The notes beneath the pieces are model-generated. The model saw only the letters and a program-made list of their open reading frames with translations. It made no database searches and had not been told where the DNA came from. Shown here piece by piece: positions 33,115 through 43,087 of a DNA stretch of 64,000 bases. The translations under genes were made by a program, and so were the position numbers. Location of the stretch: assembly GCA_000153145.1 (NCBI GenBank), contig CH672415.1, positions 251,854 through 315,853 on the forward strand, in the 5' to 3' direction. This stretch comes from a marine actinobacterium PHSC20C1 (GTDB lineage Bacteria > Actinomycetota > Actinomycetes > Actinomycetales > Microbacteriaceae). Position 1 is the first letter of the stretch. Each line of letters begins with the position of its first letter.

Positions 33115-34791
33115 ATGCCAGTTTCCGTATTTGACCCACCCGCGCTTGAGCCAGGAACCCTTCGTGTAACGCCGATCGGTGGCCTCGGTGAAATCGGCCG
33201 CAATATGACTACGTTCGAGATTGACGGCAAAATCTTGATCGTCGACTGCGGTGTGCTCTTCCCAGAGGAGCACCAGCCAGGAGTCGACCTGATTCTGCCC
33301 GATTTCAGCTCGATTCGTGACCGGCTCGACGACATCCTCGGCATTGTTCTTACGCACGGCCACGAAGACCACATCGGCGCTGTTCCGTACCTGTTGCGTC
33401 TGCGTCAAGACATTCCGCTGATCGGCTCAACGCTCACGCTCGCGCTTATTGAGGCGAAGCTCAAGGAACACCGCATCAAACCCTACACGCTCAATGTCAC
33501 CGAGGGCCAGAAAGAGAAGATCGGCCCGTTCGATCTTGAGTTTGTTGCCGTCAATCACTCGATTCCGGATGCCCTCGCTGTTGCCATCACAACGGCAGCC
33601 GGCGTTGTGCTTCATACGGGTGACTTCAAGATGGATCAGTTGCCGCTCGACAACCGCATCACTGACCTTCGTGCCTTTGCGCGGCTCGGCGAAGCAGGAG
33701 TTGACCTTTTTCTCTCCGACTCCACTAATGCTGACGTTCCCGGCTTCACGCCGAACGAGCGCGACATCGGTCCGGTTCTTGAAGCCGTAATCGCAAAGGC
33801 ACCCCGCCGCGTGATTGTTGCTAGCTTCTCCAGCCATGTTCACCGTGTTCAGCAGGTGCTGGATGCGGCTGTGGCCAACAACCGCAAGGTTGTTTTGATG
33901 GGTCGTTCGATGGTGCGCAACATGGGCATCGCGGCGGATCTTGGATTCCTCAAGGTGCCAGATGGGGTCTTGTTGGATGCCAAAAAGGCAGTCAACTATC
34001 CGGACAACCAATTGGTCTACATGTCCACAGGTAGCCAGGGCGAGCCGATGGCTGTTCTGGCACGCATGGCGAATATGGAGCACCAGATTGAGGTCGGCCA
34101 GGGTGACACCGTCATTCTCGCGTCGAGCTTGATCCCCGGCAATGAGAACGCTGTCTACCGCGTTATCAATGGCTTAACCAAGCTGGGTGCGAATGTCGTG
34201 CACAAGGCGAATGCCAAGGTTCACGTTTCAGGTCACGCCGCCGCGGGTGAGTTGCTGTACTGCTACAACATCCTGCGCCCCAAGAATGTGCTTCCGGTTC
34301 ACGGTGAGTACCGCCACTTGGTGGCGAACGCGAATCTTGCTATTCAGTCGGGTGTTCCTTCGGAAAACACGATCATCGCCGAAGATGGCACCGTAATCGA
34401 CTTGAAAGATGGCCACGCTCAAATCGTTGGGCAGCTCGATGTTGGTTTCGTTTACGTTGATGGTTCGAGCGTTGGCGAGATCACAGATGCTGATCTCAAG
34501 GATCGTCGTATTTTGGCAGAAGAGGGCTTCATCTCGATCTTTATTGCCGTGGATGCTCAAACAGGAAAGGTCATCGTCGGGCCCGAGATTCAGTCTCGTG
34601 GTTTCGCCGAAGATGCTGACGTTTTTGACGCGGTGCTTCCGCAGGTTGTGAAAGCACTTACGGATGCTGCAGCGAATGGCACGCGTGACTCTCACGCTTT
34701 CGCTCAAGTAGTTCGCCGCACGGTCGGCCGTTGGGTCAATACTCAACACCGCCGTCGCCCGATGATCGTTCCTGTAGTCATCGAGGTTTAG
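33115..34791 (+). CDS. rnj: Ribonuclease J
   Basis: 558 aa. Metallo-beta-lactamase/beta-CASP RNase with endo- and 5'-3' exonuclease activity, central to mRNA decay and rRNA maturation in actinobacteria. HGHEDHIG (81-88) holds the metal ligands; GDFKMDQ and SDSTN follow; the beta-CASP region includes SFSSHVHRVQQ, and VSGHAAAGE and PVHGEYRH give the late histidines. A short C-terminal domain is present. Ribosome-binding site CAAGG precedes the ATG. Confidence 0.96.
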   Translation: MPVSVFDPPALEPGTLRVTPIGGLGEIGRNMTTFEIDGKILIVDCGVLFPEEHQPGVDLILPDFSSIRDRLDDILGIVLTHGHEDHIGAVPYLLRLRQDIPLIGSTLTLALIEAKLKEHRIKPYTLNVTEGQKEKIGPFDLEFVAVNHSIPDALAVAITTAAGVVLHTGDFKMDQLPLDNRITDLRAFARLGEAGVDLFLSDSTNADVPGFTPNERDIGPVLEAVIAKAPRRVIVASFSSHVHRVQQVLDAAVANNRKVVLMGRSMVRNMGIAADLGFLKVPDGVLLDAKKAVNYPDNQLVYMSTGSQGEPMAVLARMANMEHQIEVGQGDTVILASSLIPGNENAVYRVINGLTKLGANVVHKANAKVHVSGHAAAGELLYCYNILRPKNVLPVHGEYRHLVANANLAIQSGVPSENTIIAEDGTVIDLKDGHAQIVGQLDVGFVYVDGSSVGEITDADLKDRRILAEEGFISIFIAVDAQTGKVIVGPEIQSRGFAEDADVFDAVLPQVVKALTDAAANGTRDSHAFAQVVRRTVGRWVNTQHRRRPMIVPVVIEV

Positions 34792-34797
34792 TTATTC

Positions 34798-34833
34798 ACA
34801 ATGGCGCGGAGGCAGGTGCCTCCGCGCCATTGT
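34798..34833 (+). terminator. 17-bp perfect hairpin after rnj
   Basis: 34798-34814 and 34817-34833 are perfectly complementary with 2 nt between them (the real apex is a few bases wider). It begins 7 nt after the rnj stop. No T-run follows, so it may act with Rho or as a 3'-end protecting structure. Confidence 0.6.
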
Positions 34834-34977
34834 CGCGCCCCGACTCCTCACCACAGGGATTGATGCCAGACGCTTGGGCTTGACGAAACGTTGGGCTTGT
34901 ATTTCGTGCCCTTTGGTGGTGTGATGTGAAGATTGCTCGGCTGTTGTTGTCGAGCATTCTCTGGATCGAGGTCTCAA

Positions 34978-35946
34978 TTGGGTGTTGCGCGCCGGTGGGT
35001 ATTTCCCATCATTTGGATGGTTATCTTTGCAATCATTGCGGCCGCGCTCGTTAAGTTCGCGTTCTTTGGCGATGCGCTCAAAGCCGATGATCTGGAGTAT
35101 CCGACCGTCGCTATCGAAGAGCAGCATTACGAGGTTGTCTCCGGCACGATCACGAACGATGTCGAGCTGAGCGGCAGCATTTCGGCTGCGGCGAGTGTTG
35201 CGATCCCTGCGACTCTGTCTGGCGAGGTGCGTGAAGTCTCTGTCGCGGCGGGACAGTCGGTGAAGAAGGGTCAGGAAATCCTCAAGCTTCGCGCAGAAGT
35301 GATGAACCCGGATGGCACGCAAGGAACTCAGTGGAAGGTCGTTTCAGCGCCGGCTACTGGCAAGCTCACTGACTTCACCGCTCTTGTTGGCGCATCCTTC
35401 GAAGTTGGCTCTCCTCTGGGAAGCATTGCCCCGCCTTCGTACATCGTCAGCGGAACTGTGCCATCCGAGCAGCTCTATCGACTCGTCGATCGCCCCAAGG
35501 AGGCCACCGTTGCGATTAACGGAGGTCCGGCCCCGTTTACGTGCACGGGGCTGAGCATCACTTTTGTGGCTGCGGGGGAGTCGAGCGGGGAGTCCGCAGC
35601 GGGCCCGACCGTCTCGTGTGTCGTTCCTCGCGATGTTGTAGTTTTCCCGGGACTGACCGCCGCGATTACGATCGCCGGCGGAATTGCCGAGGATGTCATG
35701 GTGGTGCCAATTACTGCCGTTGAAGGTACAGCGCTTTCGGGCAACGTCTACTTTGTGCTCCCTGACGGCACGACAGAGCTGCGCGAGGTTGTGCTCGGCC
35801 TCAACGACGGCATCACCGTCGAAGTCGTCTCAGGGCTAGAAGTCGGCGACAAAATCTTGCAGTTTGTTCCGGGCGCTGAAGCGGTCGACGAGGGGGCACT
35901 GCCTGATAATTGCTACCAAGACGGCGACGAAGTCGTGTGCTACTGA
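34978..35946 (+). CDS. MacA/HlyD-like periplasmic adaptor of an ABC exporter
   Basis: 322 aa. One N-terminal membrane helix (residues 5-28), then a biotinyl-lipoyl-like barrel (SGEVREVSVAAGQSVKKGQEILKL) and a beta-barrel plus membrane-proximal domain ending in VVSGLEVGDKIL. In MacAB-like systems the adaptor links the permease to the cell exterior or substrate. TTG 34978 is preferred: GAGG lies 6 nt upstream and the membrane helix then starts at once; an in-frame TTG at 34933 would add 15 residues rich in Cys. The C-terminus carries two cysteines (NCYQDGDEVVCY). Its stop overlaps the next start (TGATG). Confidence 0.82.
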   Translation: MGVARRWVFPIIWMVIFAIIAAALVKFAFFGDALKADDLEYPTVAIEEQHYEVVSGTITNDVELSGSISAAASVAIPATLSGEVREVSVAAGQSVKKGQEILKLRAEVMNPDGTQGTQWKVVSAPATGKLTDFTALVGASFEVGSPLGSIAPPSYIVSGTVPSEQLYRLVDRPKEATVAINGGPAPFTCTGLSITFVAAGESSGESAAGPTVSCVVPRDVVVFPGLTAAITIAGGIAEDVMVVPITAVEGTALSGNVYFVLPDGTTELREVVLGLNDGITVEVVSGLEVGDKILQFVPGAEAVDEGALPDNCYQDGDEVVCY

Positions 35947-36671
35947 TGCCACTGTTATCGCTAGAAGCGGTGACGCGGTCGGTTGAGCTGCCTGATTTCT
36001 CGCACTTGGAAATCCTCAAGGGCATCGATCTTGAAGTTGACGTTGGTGATCACATCAGCATCGTGGGGCGATCAGGCTCTGGAAAGTCGACTCTGCTCAA
36101 CTTGCTTGGACTCATCGACAATCCCACGACCGGTCGCATCGTCTTCGATGGTGCCCCGCTCGAGAAGCTGTCTGGGGGCAAACGTGATCGTAAGCGTGGT
36201 CGCGATGTTGGCTTCATCTTTCAGCAGTTCAATCTGCTCTCGGGCCGCACAGCTCTTGAGAACGTGATGACTCCGCTTCTCTATGCTTCTGGCCGTCAGT
36301 TTTGGCGTCGCCGAGCGCTGGCAGAAGAGATGCTCGATCGCGTAGGCCTTAGCTCGCGGATGGCGTCGATGCCTGACAAGCTCTCCGGCGGAGAGCAACA
36401 ACGTGTCGCCATCGCACGAGCTCTCGTCCGTAGCCCACGCCTGATTCTCGCTGACGAACCGACCGGTGCACTCGATGTCGAGACTGGGGGCACTGTTATG
36501 GCGCTTTTGGATGATGTGGCGGAGCAGTCCGGTGCTGCACTGATCACGATCACTCACGACCCCAATGTGGCTGCTCTGGCCCGCAGGCACTACCGCCTCG
36601 ATAGCGGTGTGCTTTCGGCCATCGATGTGCGTCACATGCTCGCAACTACTCTTCCTGAGGCGGCACTGTGA
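35946..36671 (+). CDS. MacB-like ABC transporter ATPase
   Basis: 241 aa LolD/MacB-type ATP-binding subunit. Walker [10 protein letters not shown] at 41-49, Q-loop [18 protein letters not shown], signature [15 protein letters not shown], Walker [14 protein letters not shown]-loop ITHD. It energises the following permease and the adaptor encoded upstream; such MacAB-type machines export peptides, macrolides or lipoproteins, but the substrate here is unknown. ATG 35946 overlaps the adaptor stop and its own stop overlaps the permease start. Confidence 0.93.
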   Translation: MPLLSLEAVTRSVELPDFSHLEILKGIDLEVDVGDHISIVGRSGSGKSTLLNLLGLIDNPTTGRIVFDGAPLEKLSGGKRDRKRGRDVGFIFQQFNLLSGRTALENVMTPLLYASGRQFWRRRALAEEMLDRVGLSSRMASMPDKLSGGEQQRVAIARALVRSPRLILADEPTGALDVETGGTVMALLDDVAEQSGAALITITHDPNVAALARRHYRLDSGVLSAIDVRHMLATTLPEAAL

Positions 36672-38026
36672 TCTGGCGTCGAAAAAAGTCAGGCGAGCCA
36701 CCGGGGGCTGATCTTGCTTCGATCGATCCCGCACAGCACGCCGACGATGATCTCGTCTGGCGTCCAAGCGACGAGCGTGCCAAGCCCACTCGCGAACCGC
36801 GAGGGTCGCTGCTTAGCGGAGTTGTCGGCTCTGTAGTTGAAGCGTGGGATGAGGTGCGCATCAACCGCACGAGAGTGCTTCTGAGCTTGATCGGAATTGG
36901 CGTTGCAGTGTGTGCGCTTGCCACGGTTGTGGGGGCAGGCACGGTATTCGGCCAGGCTCAAACTGAGCAGTTTGAGCGGGACAGCGGTCGCCCGGCCACG
37001 CTCACTGTGTATCCACCATTCATGGAATCCGGGGTCGAGGCCGCCGACACGACGCTCTTCATGAACCACATGGATAACGTAATCGACCGCTATCAGATCA
37101 GTCATGCGACTCCGCGTTTTCGGGGGAGCATCACGGCGCACCTCGTCAATGGAACCCAGTACTCCGCAGTGCAAGGCGTGAGCGTTGCCTATGGCGTCAT
37201 GCATCGAGTTGAACTCGGCTACGGCCGCTGGCTCACTGAAGCAGACGAGAAACGTCTCGCTCCAGCAGTCGTTATTAATGATGGATTCTACGAGGAACTT
37301 GGCCGACCTGATCTGAGAACCCACCCAACAATAGTTTTGGGCTCAGAAGCGACGACGACAGCAGTGATTGTGGGAGTTCTTTCTCCTACACCCTACGAAT
37401 CAGGTCTCGACCTTTCGATGCTCGCGGCGCCGATGCGAGAACTTGTCGGCGCTGCAGCGTCAGATCAGGGCGACCTGAGCTACGAATTGTGGGTGCCAGA
37501 AGAGCAGTGGGAGCAGCTCCAGCAAATCATCGTGCGCGATGTCACTGGCGACTTCGGTGAGGGCTGGCAAGCCAACGTGAATCGCAGTGACTATCTGGCT
37601 TGGGGCGGACCGAATCCTCTCGAACCCCTCCAATGGGTGATCGGCGGTATCGCCGGACTCATCCTTCTGCTCGGGGCGCTGGGACTCGTGAACATCTCGC
37701 TCGTGACGGTGAAGTATCGCGTGCGGGAGATCGGCGTGCGCCGTGCATTCGGAGCTACCGCTGGTCGGGTTTTCTTTGCCGTAATGATGGAGAGCGTTGT
37801 TGCCACAGTGGCCGCAGGAGTCATGGGAGTCGCCCTGGCGATCGTGATCGTCCAAAACCCCGCGGTTCAAGAACTTATCGCGCCGGGAGTACAAGACCTG
37901 CCTCCGTTCCCGATTGGCGCGGCGCTGATCGCACTGGGGGCATCCGCGGCAGTGGGGGCACTCGCGGGGCTGATGCCTGCCCTCGTCGCCGTCAAAGTAA
38001 AGGTGATCGATGCGATCCGCTACTAG
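36668..38026 (+). CDS. MacB/FtsX-type ABC transporter permease
   Basis: 452 aa. An N-terminal cytosolic stretch (about 1-55), one membrane helix (LSLIGIGVAVCALATVVGAG), a large extracytoplasmic MacB_PCD-like domain (80-320), then three helices of the FtsX fold (about 325-450), including KYRVREIGVRRAFGATAGRVF, the coupling motif typical of MacB and FtsX. GTG start overlaps the ATPase stop. With the two preceding genes it forms a complete tripartite exporter. Confidence 0.92.
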   Translation: MIWRRKKSGEPPGADLASIDPAQHADDDLVWRPSDERAKPTREPRGSLLSGVVGSVVEAWDEVRINRTRVLLSLIGIGVAVCALATVVGAGTVFGQAQTEQFERDSGRPATLTVYPPFMESGVEAADTTLFMNHMDNVIDRYQISHATPRFRGSITAHLVNGTQYSAVQGVSVAYGVMHRVELGYGRWLTEADEKRLAPAVVINDGFYEELGRPDLRTHPTIVLGSEATTTAVIVGVLSPTPYESGLDLSMLAAPMRELVGAAASDQGDLSYELWVPEEQWEQLQQIIVRDVTGDFGEGWQANVNRSDYLAWGGPNPLEPLQWVIGGIAGLILLLGALGLVNISLVTVKYRVREIGVRRAFGATAGRVFFAVMMESVVATVAAGVMGVALAIVIVQNPAVQELIAPGVQDLPPFPIGAALIALGASAAVGALAGLMPALVAVKVKVIDAIRY

Positions 38027-38124
38027 CGGCGACGAACCCGAGAGTCTCAAAGGAGACCAGTGCAGAGCGGCGTCGGTGAGTGTCGCTGCATCGCTCTGAC
38101 AGGGGCCACAGGTAGCTTTGAATC

Positions 38125-40863
38125 ATGGCTACGCGTACATCGTCGACCTCGCGCTCAGGTGCGTCGAAACCGCGCGCCAAGAGCACGTCGAACAAGACCC
38201 AGGCAACTAAGCGACTGCCCCGCGGCAAACAGACTCCTGTTGAGCCCGATGGTCCGCTCACCAAGATGTGGATGGCTCTCGCCCACATGGTTGGCGGCGC
38301 TTTCCGCGTCTTCGGTCGCGAAGAGCTGACGAAAGATGAACGCCGCGACGGGGTCCCCTTTCTCTTCTTTACGCTCGCAATTGTTGGAGCGGTCGTTGAG
38401 TGGTTTAACCCGACCGACGATGTAGCGATTGCACTCGATGCATACACCTTTGGCGGACTTGTCGGCCGGGTAGCTTTCGCCCTGCCTGTGATTCTTCTGC
38501 TGCTAGCAATTTGGATGTTCCGGCATCCATCAAGCGTTCACGACAACGGGCGCATTGGCATCGGCCTCAGCATCCTTATTGTGACTGTGGCAGCGTTGTG
38601 CCATGTGTTCGGCGGGCAGCCGCACCCCTCGGAGGGAGCTGAAACTATTGCCCGGGCCGGTGGAGTCTTCGGCTGGCTAATTGCTAATCCGCTGATTTGG
38701 CTTGGCACGACTTTTCTCGCCGTCCCGGTGATTGTGCTCCTTCTCGTACTGTCGCTGTTTATCATCACGAAAACACCGCCCAACCGGCTTCCGTCGCGCT
38801 TGCGCGAACTCTATGCCTACCTCTTTGGGGCTCAATTGCAGACCGAGGAAGAGCGCGCTATGGCGAAATCTGCGGCCAGCGTCAACAAGAATGACTCAGT
38901 GCAATTTGGGTCGCTTACCGATATCGGTCTCGGGGGAGTCGAAGACACATCATCGTTGCCGTGGTGGCGTCGCAACAAATCGCCGCAGAGCGAAGATAAA
39001 GCATTCGATAGCCCTGTCATTTCTCGTGACCAGGCAACCGAAGTGGTCAACCCCACTCCGCCTCCTGCGGCCAAAGACCTCACTAAGAAAGAAGAGCAGT
39101 TCGGAGTTGAACTTCTCGAGGATCTCCTGAAGGCCGAAGAAGCGGTCAAGAATTACACCACGGGAGAAGTGGATGCTTCTGCCACTGCTGTGCGTGACGA
39201 CGGGCCAGGCGTCCTCCCCGGCTTCACGACAAAGGCGAGTGAGAAGGGTACTGCTGGCGAATTCGACGGCCCTCATGAAACAACCCCGCAAGCATCGAAC
39301 GCTGTCTACCGGCTTCCTCAAGCGGCCATGTTGTCCGCTGGAACGCCGCCGAAGTCCCGGTCCGCTGCTAACGACGAAGTTGTCGCGGCGATTACTGAAG
39401 TTCTCAAACAGTTCAGCGTTGACGCGACAGTTACTGGATTCAGCCGCGGGCCTTCAGTAACCCGCTATGAACTAGAACTTGGCCCAGGGGTGAAGGTCGA
39501 GCGCGTGACGGCGCTTGCCCGCAATATCAGCTATGCGGTCGCTAGCAATGAGGTAAACATTCTCTCCCCGATCCCTGGCAAGAGTGCCATCGGTGTTGAG
39601 ATCCCCAACAAGGACCGTGAGATCGTATCGCTCGGGGACGTACTGCGCTCGAGCGCTAGCACCAAGAGCGAACACCCCATGACGATCGGTCTAGGAAAAG
39701 ATGTCGAGGGCGGCTTCGTTGTTGCGAACCTCGCCAAAATGCCCCACTTGCTCGTGGCTGGTTCCACCGGCTCCGGTAAATCGAGTTTCGTCAACTCAAT
39801 GATCACTTCGATCCTCATGCGGGCAAAGCCGGCTGAAGTTCGTATGGTCCTTATCGACCCGAAGCGCGTCGAACTCTCAATTTATGCCGGCGTTCCACAC
39901 CTCATTACCCCCATCATTACGAATCCTAAGAAGGCGGCAGAAGCACTCGCCTGGGTCGTGAAAGAGATGGACATGAGGTATGACGACCTCGCAAGCTTCG
40001 GTTACCGTCACATCGACGACTTCAATCGCGCCGTTGTCGCCGACGAGATCAAGTTGCCAGAAGGTAGTCAGCGCAAGCTCAAGCCTTACCCGTATTTGCT
40101 CATCGTTGTTGATGAGCTGGCGGACCTCATGATGGTCGCTCCGCGGGATGTAGAGGACTCGATCGTTCGCATTACCCAATTGGCGCGAGCATCCGGAATT
40201 CACCTAGTGCTGGCGACCCAGCGACCCAGCGTCGATGTGGTCACCGGTCTCATTAAAGCCAACGTCCCGTCTCGCTTGGCGTTCGCCGTGTCGAGCATGA
40301 CTGATTCGCGAGTGATTCTTGACCAGCCCGGTGCTGACAAACTCATCGGCCAGGGTGACGCGTTGTTCCTGCCAATGGGGGCATCGAAGGCTATCCGTGT
40401 GCAGGGCGCGTGGGTTCCTGAAAGCGAAGTTGCTGAAATCGTGCAGCACGTAATTGCCCAAGCGCAGCCCGAATATCGCAACGACGTAGCCGCTGTTGCC
40501 GAGAAGAAGAACATCGACGCCGACATCGGCGGAGACCTTGAAGAGCTTCTTGCGGCAGCCGAACTCATTGTGAGTACCCAGTTCGGGTCAACGTCGATGC
40601 TTCAGCGCAAGCTTCGTGTCGGCTTTGCAAAAGCAGGTCGGCTGATGGACTTGTTGGAGTCCCGAGAGATCGTCGGCCCGTCTGAGGGTTCGAAGGCTCG
40701 CGATGTGCTCGTGAGCGCTGAGCAGTTGCCATCTGTGCTTGCTCGATTGCGTGGCGAGGATGAGCCAGGACCTGTCGACGCTGTGGAAGAGTCGCTCAGC
40801 GGATACGATGAAGTGCAAGGCGGCTCAGACGAGGACGCTTGGAACTTGACCGATCGGGAGTGA
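38125..40863 (+). CDS. ftsK: DNA translocase FtsK/SpoIIIE
   Basis: 912 aa. ATP-driven DNA pump at the division septum that clears chromosomes. Basic N-terminus, four membrane helices (about 65-230), an acidic linker (240-400), then the motor: Walker [10 protein letters not shown] near 546-554, Walker [38 protein letters not shown]. The C-terminal winged-helix gamma domain ([29 protein letters not shown]) reads orienting sequences. TAGCTT at 38113-38118 is 6 nt before the ATG: leaderless. pgsA follows at 4 nt. Confidence 0.97.
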   Translation: MATRTSSTSRSGASKPRAKSTSNKTQATKRLPRGKQTPVEPDGPLTKMWMALAHMVGGAFRVFGREELTKDERRDGVPFLFFTLAIVGAVVEWFNPTDDVAIALDAYTFGGLVGRVAFALPVILLLLAIWMFRHPSSVHDNGRIGIGLSILIVTVAALCHVFGGQPHPSEGAETIARAGGVFGWLIANPLIWLGTTFLAVPVIVLLLVLSLFIITKTPPNRLPSRLRELYAYLFGAQLQTEEERAMAKSAASVNKNDSVQFGSLTDIGLGGVEDTSSLPWWRRNKSPQSEDKAFDSPVISRDQATEVVNPTPPPAAKDLTKKEEQFGVELLEDLLKAEEAVKNYTTGEVDASATAVRDDGPGVLPGFTTKASEKGTAGEFDGPHETTPQASNAVYRLPQAAMLSAGTPPKSRSAANDEVVAAITEVLKQFSVDATVTGFSRGPSVTRYELELGPGVKVERVTALARNISYAVASNEVNILSPIPGKSAIGVEIPNKDREIVSLGDVLRSSASTKSEHPMTIGLGKDVEGGFVVANLAKMPHLLVAGSTGSGKSSFVNSMITSILMRAKPAEVRMVLIDPKRVELSIYAGVPHLITPIITNPKKAAEALAWVVKEMDMRYDDLASFGYRHIDDFNRAVVADEIKLPEGSQRKLKPYPYLLIVVDELADLMMVAPRDVEDSIVRITQLARASGIHLVLATQRPSVDVVTGLIKANVPSRLAFAVSSMTDSRVILDQPGADKLIGQGDALFLPMGASKAIRVQGAWVPESEVAEIVQHVIAQAQPEYRNDVAAVAEKKNIDADIGGDLEELLAAAELIVSTQFGSTSMLQRKLRVGFAKAGRLMDLLESREIVGPSEGSKARDVLVSAEQLPSVLARLRGEDEPGPVDAVEESLSGYDEVQGGSDEDAWNLTDRE

Positions 40864-40867
40864 TCGC

Positions 40868-41524
40868 GTGGGCGCACAACCAGTTTCGCAGTCCACTCCG
40901 CCCAGCCGCACTAACCCACTGCGTGGACGAGTAATTCGCCACGGTGATACCCCGGCGTCAAACGGCAATATCGCCAACATCATCACTGTTGCCCGTATCC
41001 TTCTTGCTCCGCTGTTTGTCTGGCTCCTGCTGCTGGATGCCGGTGAAATGGGTGTGGTCCGTTATCTGGCTGCTGGATTGTTTATTCTCGCTATCGTTAC
41101 GGACAGTCTCGATGGCTACCTCGCCCGTGACCGCAACTTAGTTACCAACGTCGGAATCATTCTTGATCCAATTGCTGACAAGGTGCTCATCGGTGGCGCT
41201 CTGGTTGCCCTATCGATCTTGGGTGAACTGCCGTGGTGGATCACCGTCTTGATCCTTGTTCGCGAGTTCGGGATAACTGCATTCCGGTTTGCTGTGTTGT
41301 CGAAACGCGTCATTCCTGCGTCGCGGGGCGGCAAGCTAAAGACGATTGTCCAGGCTGTCGCGATCTCGATGTTCCTAGTTCCGCTCTTCACTGTTGTCGG
41401 ACCGTGGGTGCTCTGGCTCAACTGGTCCGTCATGGCAATTGCCGTTGTGCTGACGGTATTTACTGGGCTCGACTATCTCTGGCAGGCATGGCGACATAAC
41501 CGAAAATCCAACTCAGGAGCGTGA
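40868..41524 (+). CDS. pgsA: CDP-diacylglycerol-glycerol-3-phosphate 3-phosphatidyltransferase
   Basis: 218 aa integral membrane enzyme making phosphatidylglycerol phosphate. The CDP-alcohol phosphotransferase motif is read as DSLDGYLARDRNLVTNVGIILDPIADK (D-G-x2-A-R-x8-G-x3-D-x3-D), with flanking membrane helices. A Pro/Ser-rich N-terminus of about 35 residues precedes the first helix. GTG start, 4 nt after ftsK; likely cotranscribed with ftsK and the cinA-like gene. Confidence 0.94.
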   Translation: MGAQPVSQSTPPSRTNPLRGRVIRHGDTPASNGNIANIITVARILLAPLFVWLLLLDAGEMGVVRYLAAGLFILAIVTDSLDGYLARDRNLVTNVGIILDPIADKVLIGGALVALSILGELPWWITVLILVREFGITAFRFAVLSKRVIPASRGGKLKTIVQAVAISMFLVPLFTVVGPWVLWLNWSVMAIAVVLTVFTGLDYLWQAWRHNRKSNSGA

Positions 41525-41534
41525 CCCCTCACTA

Positions 41535-42041
41535 GTGACTACTGATGAACTCGCCGCGAAGATAGTGGCGATTCTCACCGAACGACGTCAAACGGTTGCT
41601 TTGGGGGAGTCATTGACCGGTGGCTTACTGTGTGCTGCACTCGTCGCCGTTCCGGGGGCCTCAGCAGTTCTGAACGGAGCGGTCGTCGCGTACAACACGG
41701 CGATCAAGAATCAGGTGCTCGGTGTTGATGCGAGCTTGTTGGCAATTTACGGCACGGTGCATCCGGATGTCGCTGCCCACATGGCAACGGGAGCACGCGA
41801 TGTTCTCGGAGTCGGGGAGCAGCAGGCGTCGTATGGTTTGGCAACGACAGGCGTTGCAGGCCCCGAATTTCACGAAGGCAAGGCTCCCGGCACAGTATTT
41901 ATCGGCCTTGCCGCAACCAACTTTGTCGAAACTCGGGATTTCTTTTTCACAGGTAACCGCGCTGAGATCCGAGAGCAGACAGTTCACGCCGCGCTCGAGT
42001 GTCTCTATGAGTACCTCACTGTCGATACTCAAATTAATTAA
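41535..42041 (+). CDS. CinA C-terminal domain protein (nicotinamide-nucleotide amidase-like)
   Basis: 168 aa, only the amidohydrolase (PncC) half of CinA. GESLTGGLLCAALVAVPGASAVLNGAVVAYNTAIK and YGLATTGVAGP are the family blocks; PncC deamidates NMN in pyridine nucleotide recycling. It follows pgsA at 10 nt and precedes clgR-recA, the usual actinobacterial order. The GTG 41535 start has no good ribosome-binding site, so it may depend on coupling to pgsA. Confidence 0.92.
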   Translation: MTTDELAAKIVAILTERRQTVALGESLTGGLLCAALVAVPGASAVLNGAVVAYNTAIKNQVLGVDASLLAIYGTVHPDVAAHMATGARDVLGVGEQQASYGLATTGVAGPEFHEGKAPGTVFIGLAATNFVETRDFFFTGNRAEIREQTVHAALECLYEYLTVDTQIN

Positions 42042-42232
42042 CTGCTGCACCCAGAAGTGGTTACGCCCTTCGAGGTGCGGCGGGAATAATCCACGTTTCG
42101 GCTGGGTTACAGTTAGCGAACTCACAAGGCCTCTCCAGTTTGGAAGGGCTAGAGTTCTGAACAGATAGTGGCTGTAGTCTTGACTATCCAGAATGATCTG
42201 GTCGCACTACACAGTCAGAGAGGGAGTGTCCA

Positions 42233-42541
42233 ATGGTTCTAGTTCGTCAGGAAATCGGTGACGTTCTCCGCGACGTGCGCCTGCAAAAGGGACGCACCCT
42301 TCGTCAGGTCGCAAGCAAAGCGAGCGTTGCCCTCGGATACCTCAGTGAGGTTGAGCGAGGCCAAAAAGAAGCTAGCTCCGAAATTCTTGCTTCGGTAGCC
42401 GAGGCCCTCGATACACCGATCTCAGTCATCATGCGTGAAGTTGGCGACCGCCTTGCTGTTATTGAAGGCGCCACAACGATCCCAGACACCCTGCCAGATG
42501 AGCTCGTTGCCGAGTTCGATTCGAACCTGGTTTCGCGCTAA
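42233..42541 (+). CDS. clgR: ClgR-like helix-turn-helix regulator
   Basis: 102 aa. XRE-type HTH: IGDVLRDVRLQKGRTLRQVASKASVALGYLSEVERGQKEASSEILASVAEAL. In corynebacteria, mycobacteria and Streptomyces, ClgR activates clp protease genes and other stress functions; its size and position beside recA suit ClgR. GAGGGAG precedes the ATG. A TTGACT at 42180-42185 could be a -35, but no well-spaced -10 is seen. A terminator follows. Confidence 0.88.
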   Translation: MVLVRQEIGDVLRDVRLQKGRTLRQVASKASVALGYLSEVERGQKEASSEILASVAEALDTPISVIMREVGDRLAVIEGATTIPDTLPDELVAEFDSNLVSR

Positions 42542-42552
42542 ACAATTTGTAT

Positions 42553-42586
42553 CGGATGCCTCGCTCTTTCGAGAGCGGGGCATCCG
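42553..42586 (+). terminator. Terminator after clgR
   Basis: A 15-bp stem (42553-42567 with 42572-42586, one G-T pair) capped by TTCG, a very stable tetraloop. Only a weak T-rich sequence follows. Confidence 0.75.
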
Positions 42587-42618
42587 TCAGTTAAGCCAAG
42601 CGAACGTAGGGTGGGTAC

Positions 42619-42843
42619 ATGCGATTGAGCGAGTTTTGGACGGCGGTTGCTGACGAGTTCGGTGAGCCCTATGGGCGGGTACTCGTCAACGATCAGGTAC
42701 TGGGCGCTGTCGGCAGCGTCACTGCCGCACAGGCGCTCTCTCGGGGTGTTCCAGCTCGACAAGTGTGGAGCGCGCTCTGTGACGCTATGGATGTTCCTGC
42801 TGAGCGTCGGTACGGCGTTGGGCAGCGCGAACCCAAAAAGTAG
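42619..42843 (+). CDS. DUF3046 protein
   Basis: 74 aa. MRLSEFWTAVADEFGEPYGRVL, ...GVPARQVWSALCDAMDVPAERRYGVG is the whole DUF3046 family pattern. Its place between clgR and recA is conserved in actinobacteria; function unknown. TAGGGT at 42607-42612 lies 6 nt before the ATG, so it is probably leaderless. Confidence 0.9.
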   Translation: MRLSEFWTAVADEFGEPYGRVLVNDQVLGAVGSVTAAQALSRGVPARQVWSALCDAMDVPAERRYGVGQREPKK

Positions 42844-42867
42844 TCGATTCGTCCCCGCGTGGCGTGT

Positions 42868-42883
42868 TCGAACATTTGTTCGA
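42868..42883. promoter_or_regulatory. LexA (SOS) box of recA
   Basis: TCGAAC-ATTT-GTTCGA is a perfect palindrome matching the actinobacterial LexA operator. TATTGT (42884-42889) and TAGTCT (42890-42895) directly downstream are candidate -10 elements, so LexA would block the promoter. recA starts about 205 nt downstream. Confidence 0.9.
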
Positions 42884-43010
42884 TATTGTTAGTCTTCTCC
42901 CTAACACCCAATCGAATACAACTATTGGGCGCACACCGCACGTCCCTTCTCTGGAATGTCAGAGCAAGAACGTAACGTGGCTTTTAGAAACACAGCCTTT
43001 GTCGGGAGGT

Positions 43011-43036
43011 TGTGGGCCTTGCAACATCGGCCCACA
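43011..43036 (+). other. Hairpin in the recA leader
   Basis: TGTGGGCC (43011-43018) pairs with GGCCCACA (43029-43036) around a 10-nt loop, 40 nt before the recA ribosome-binding site. It lies inside the approximately 190-nt leader that follows the SOS box. Confidence 0.45.
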
Positions 43037-43087
43037 CGAATCGCGACAGCCTATGGGCAGCAACCTACGACCAATGGAGAAGATGTA

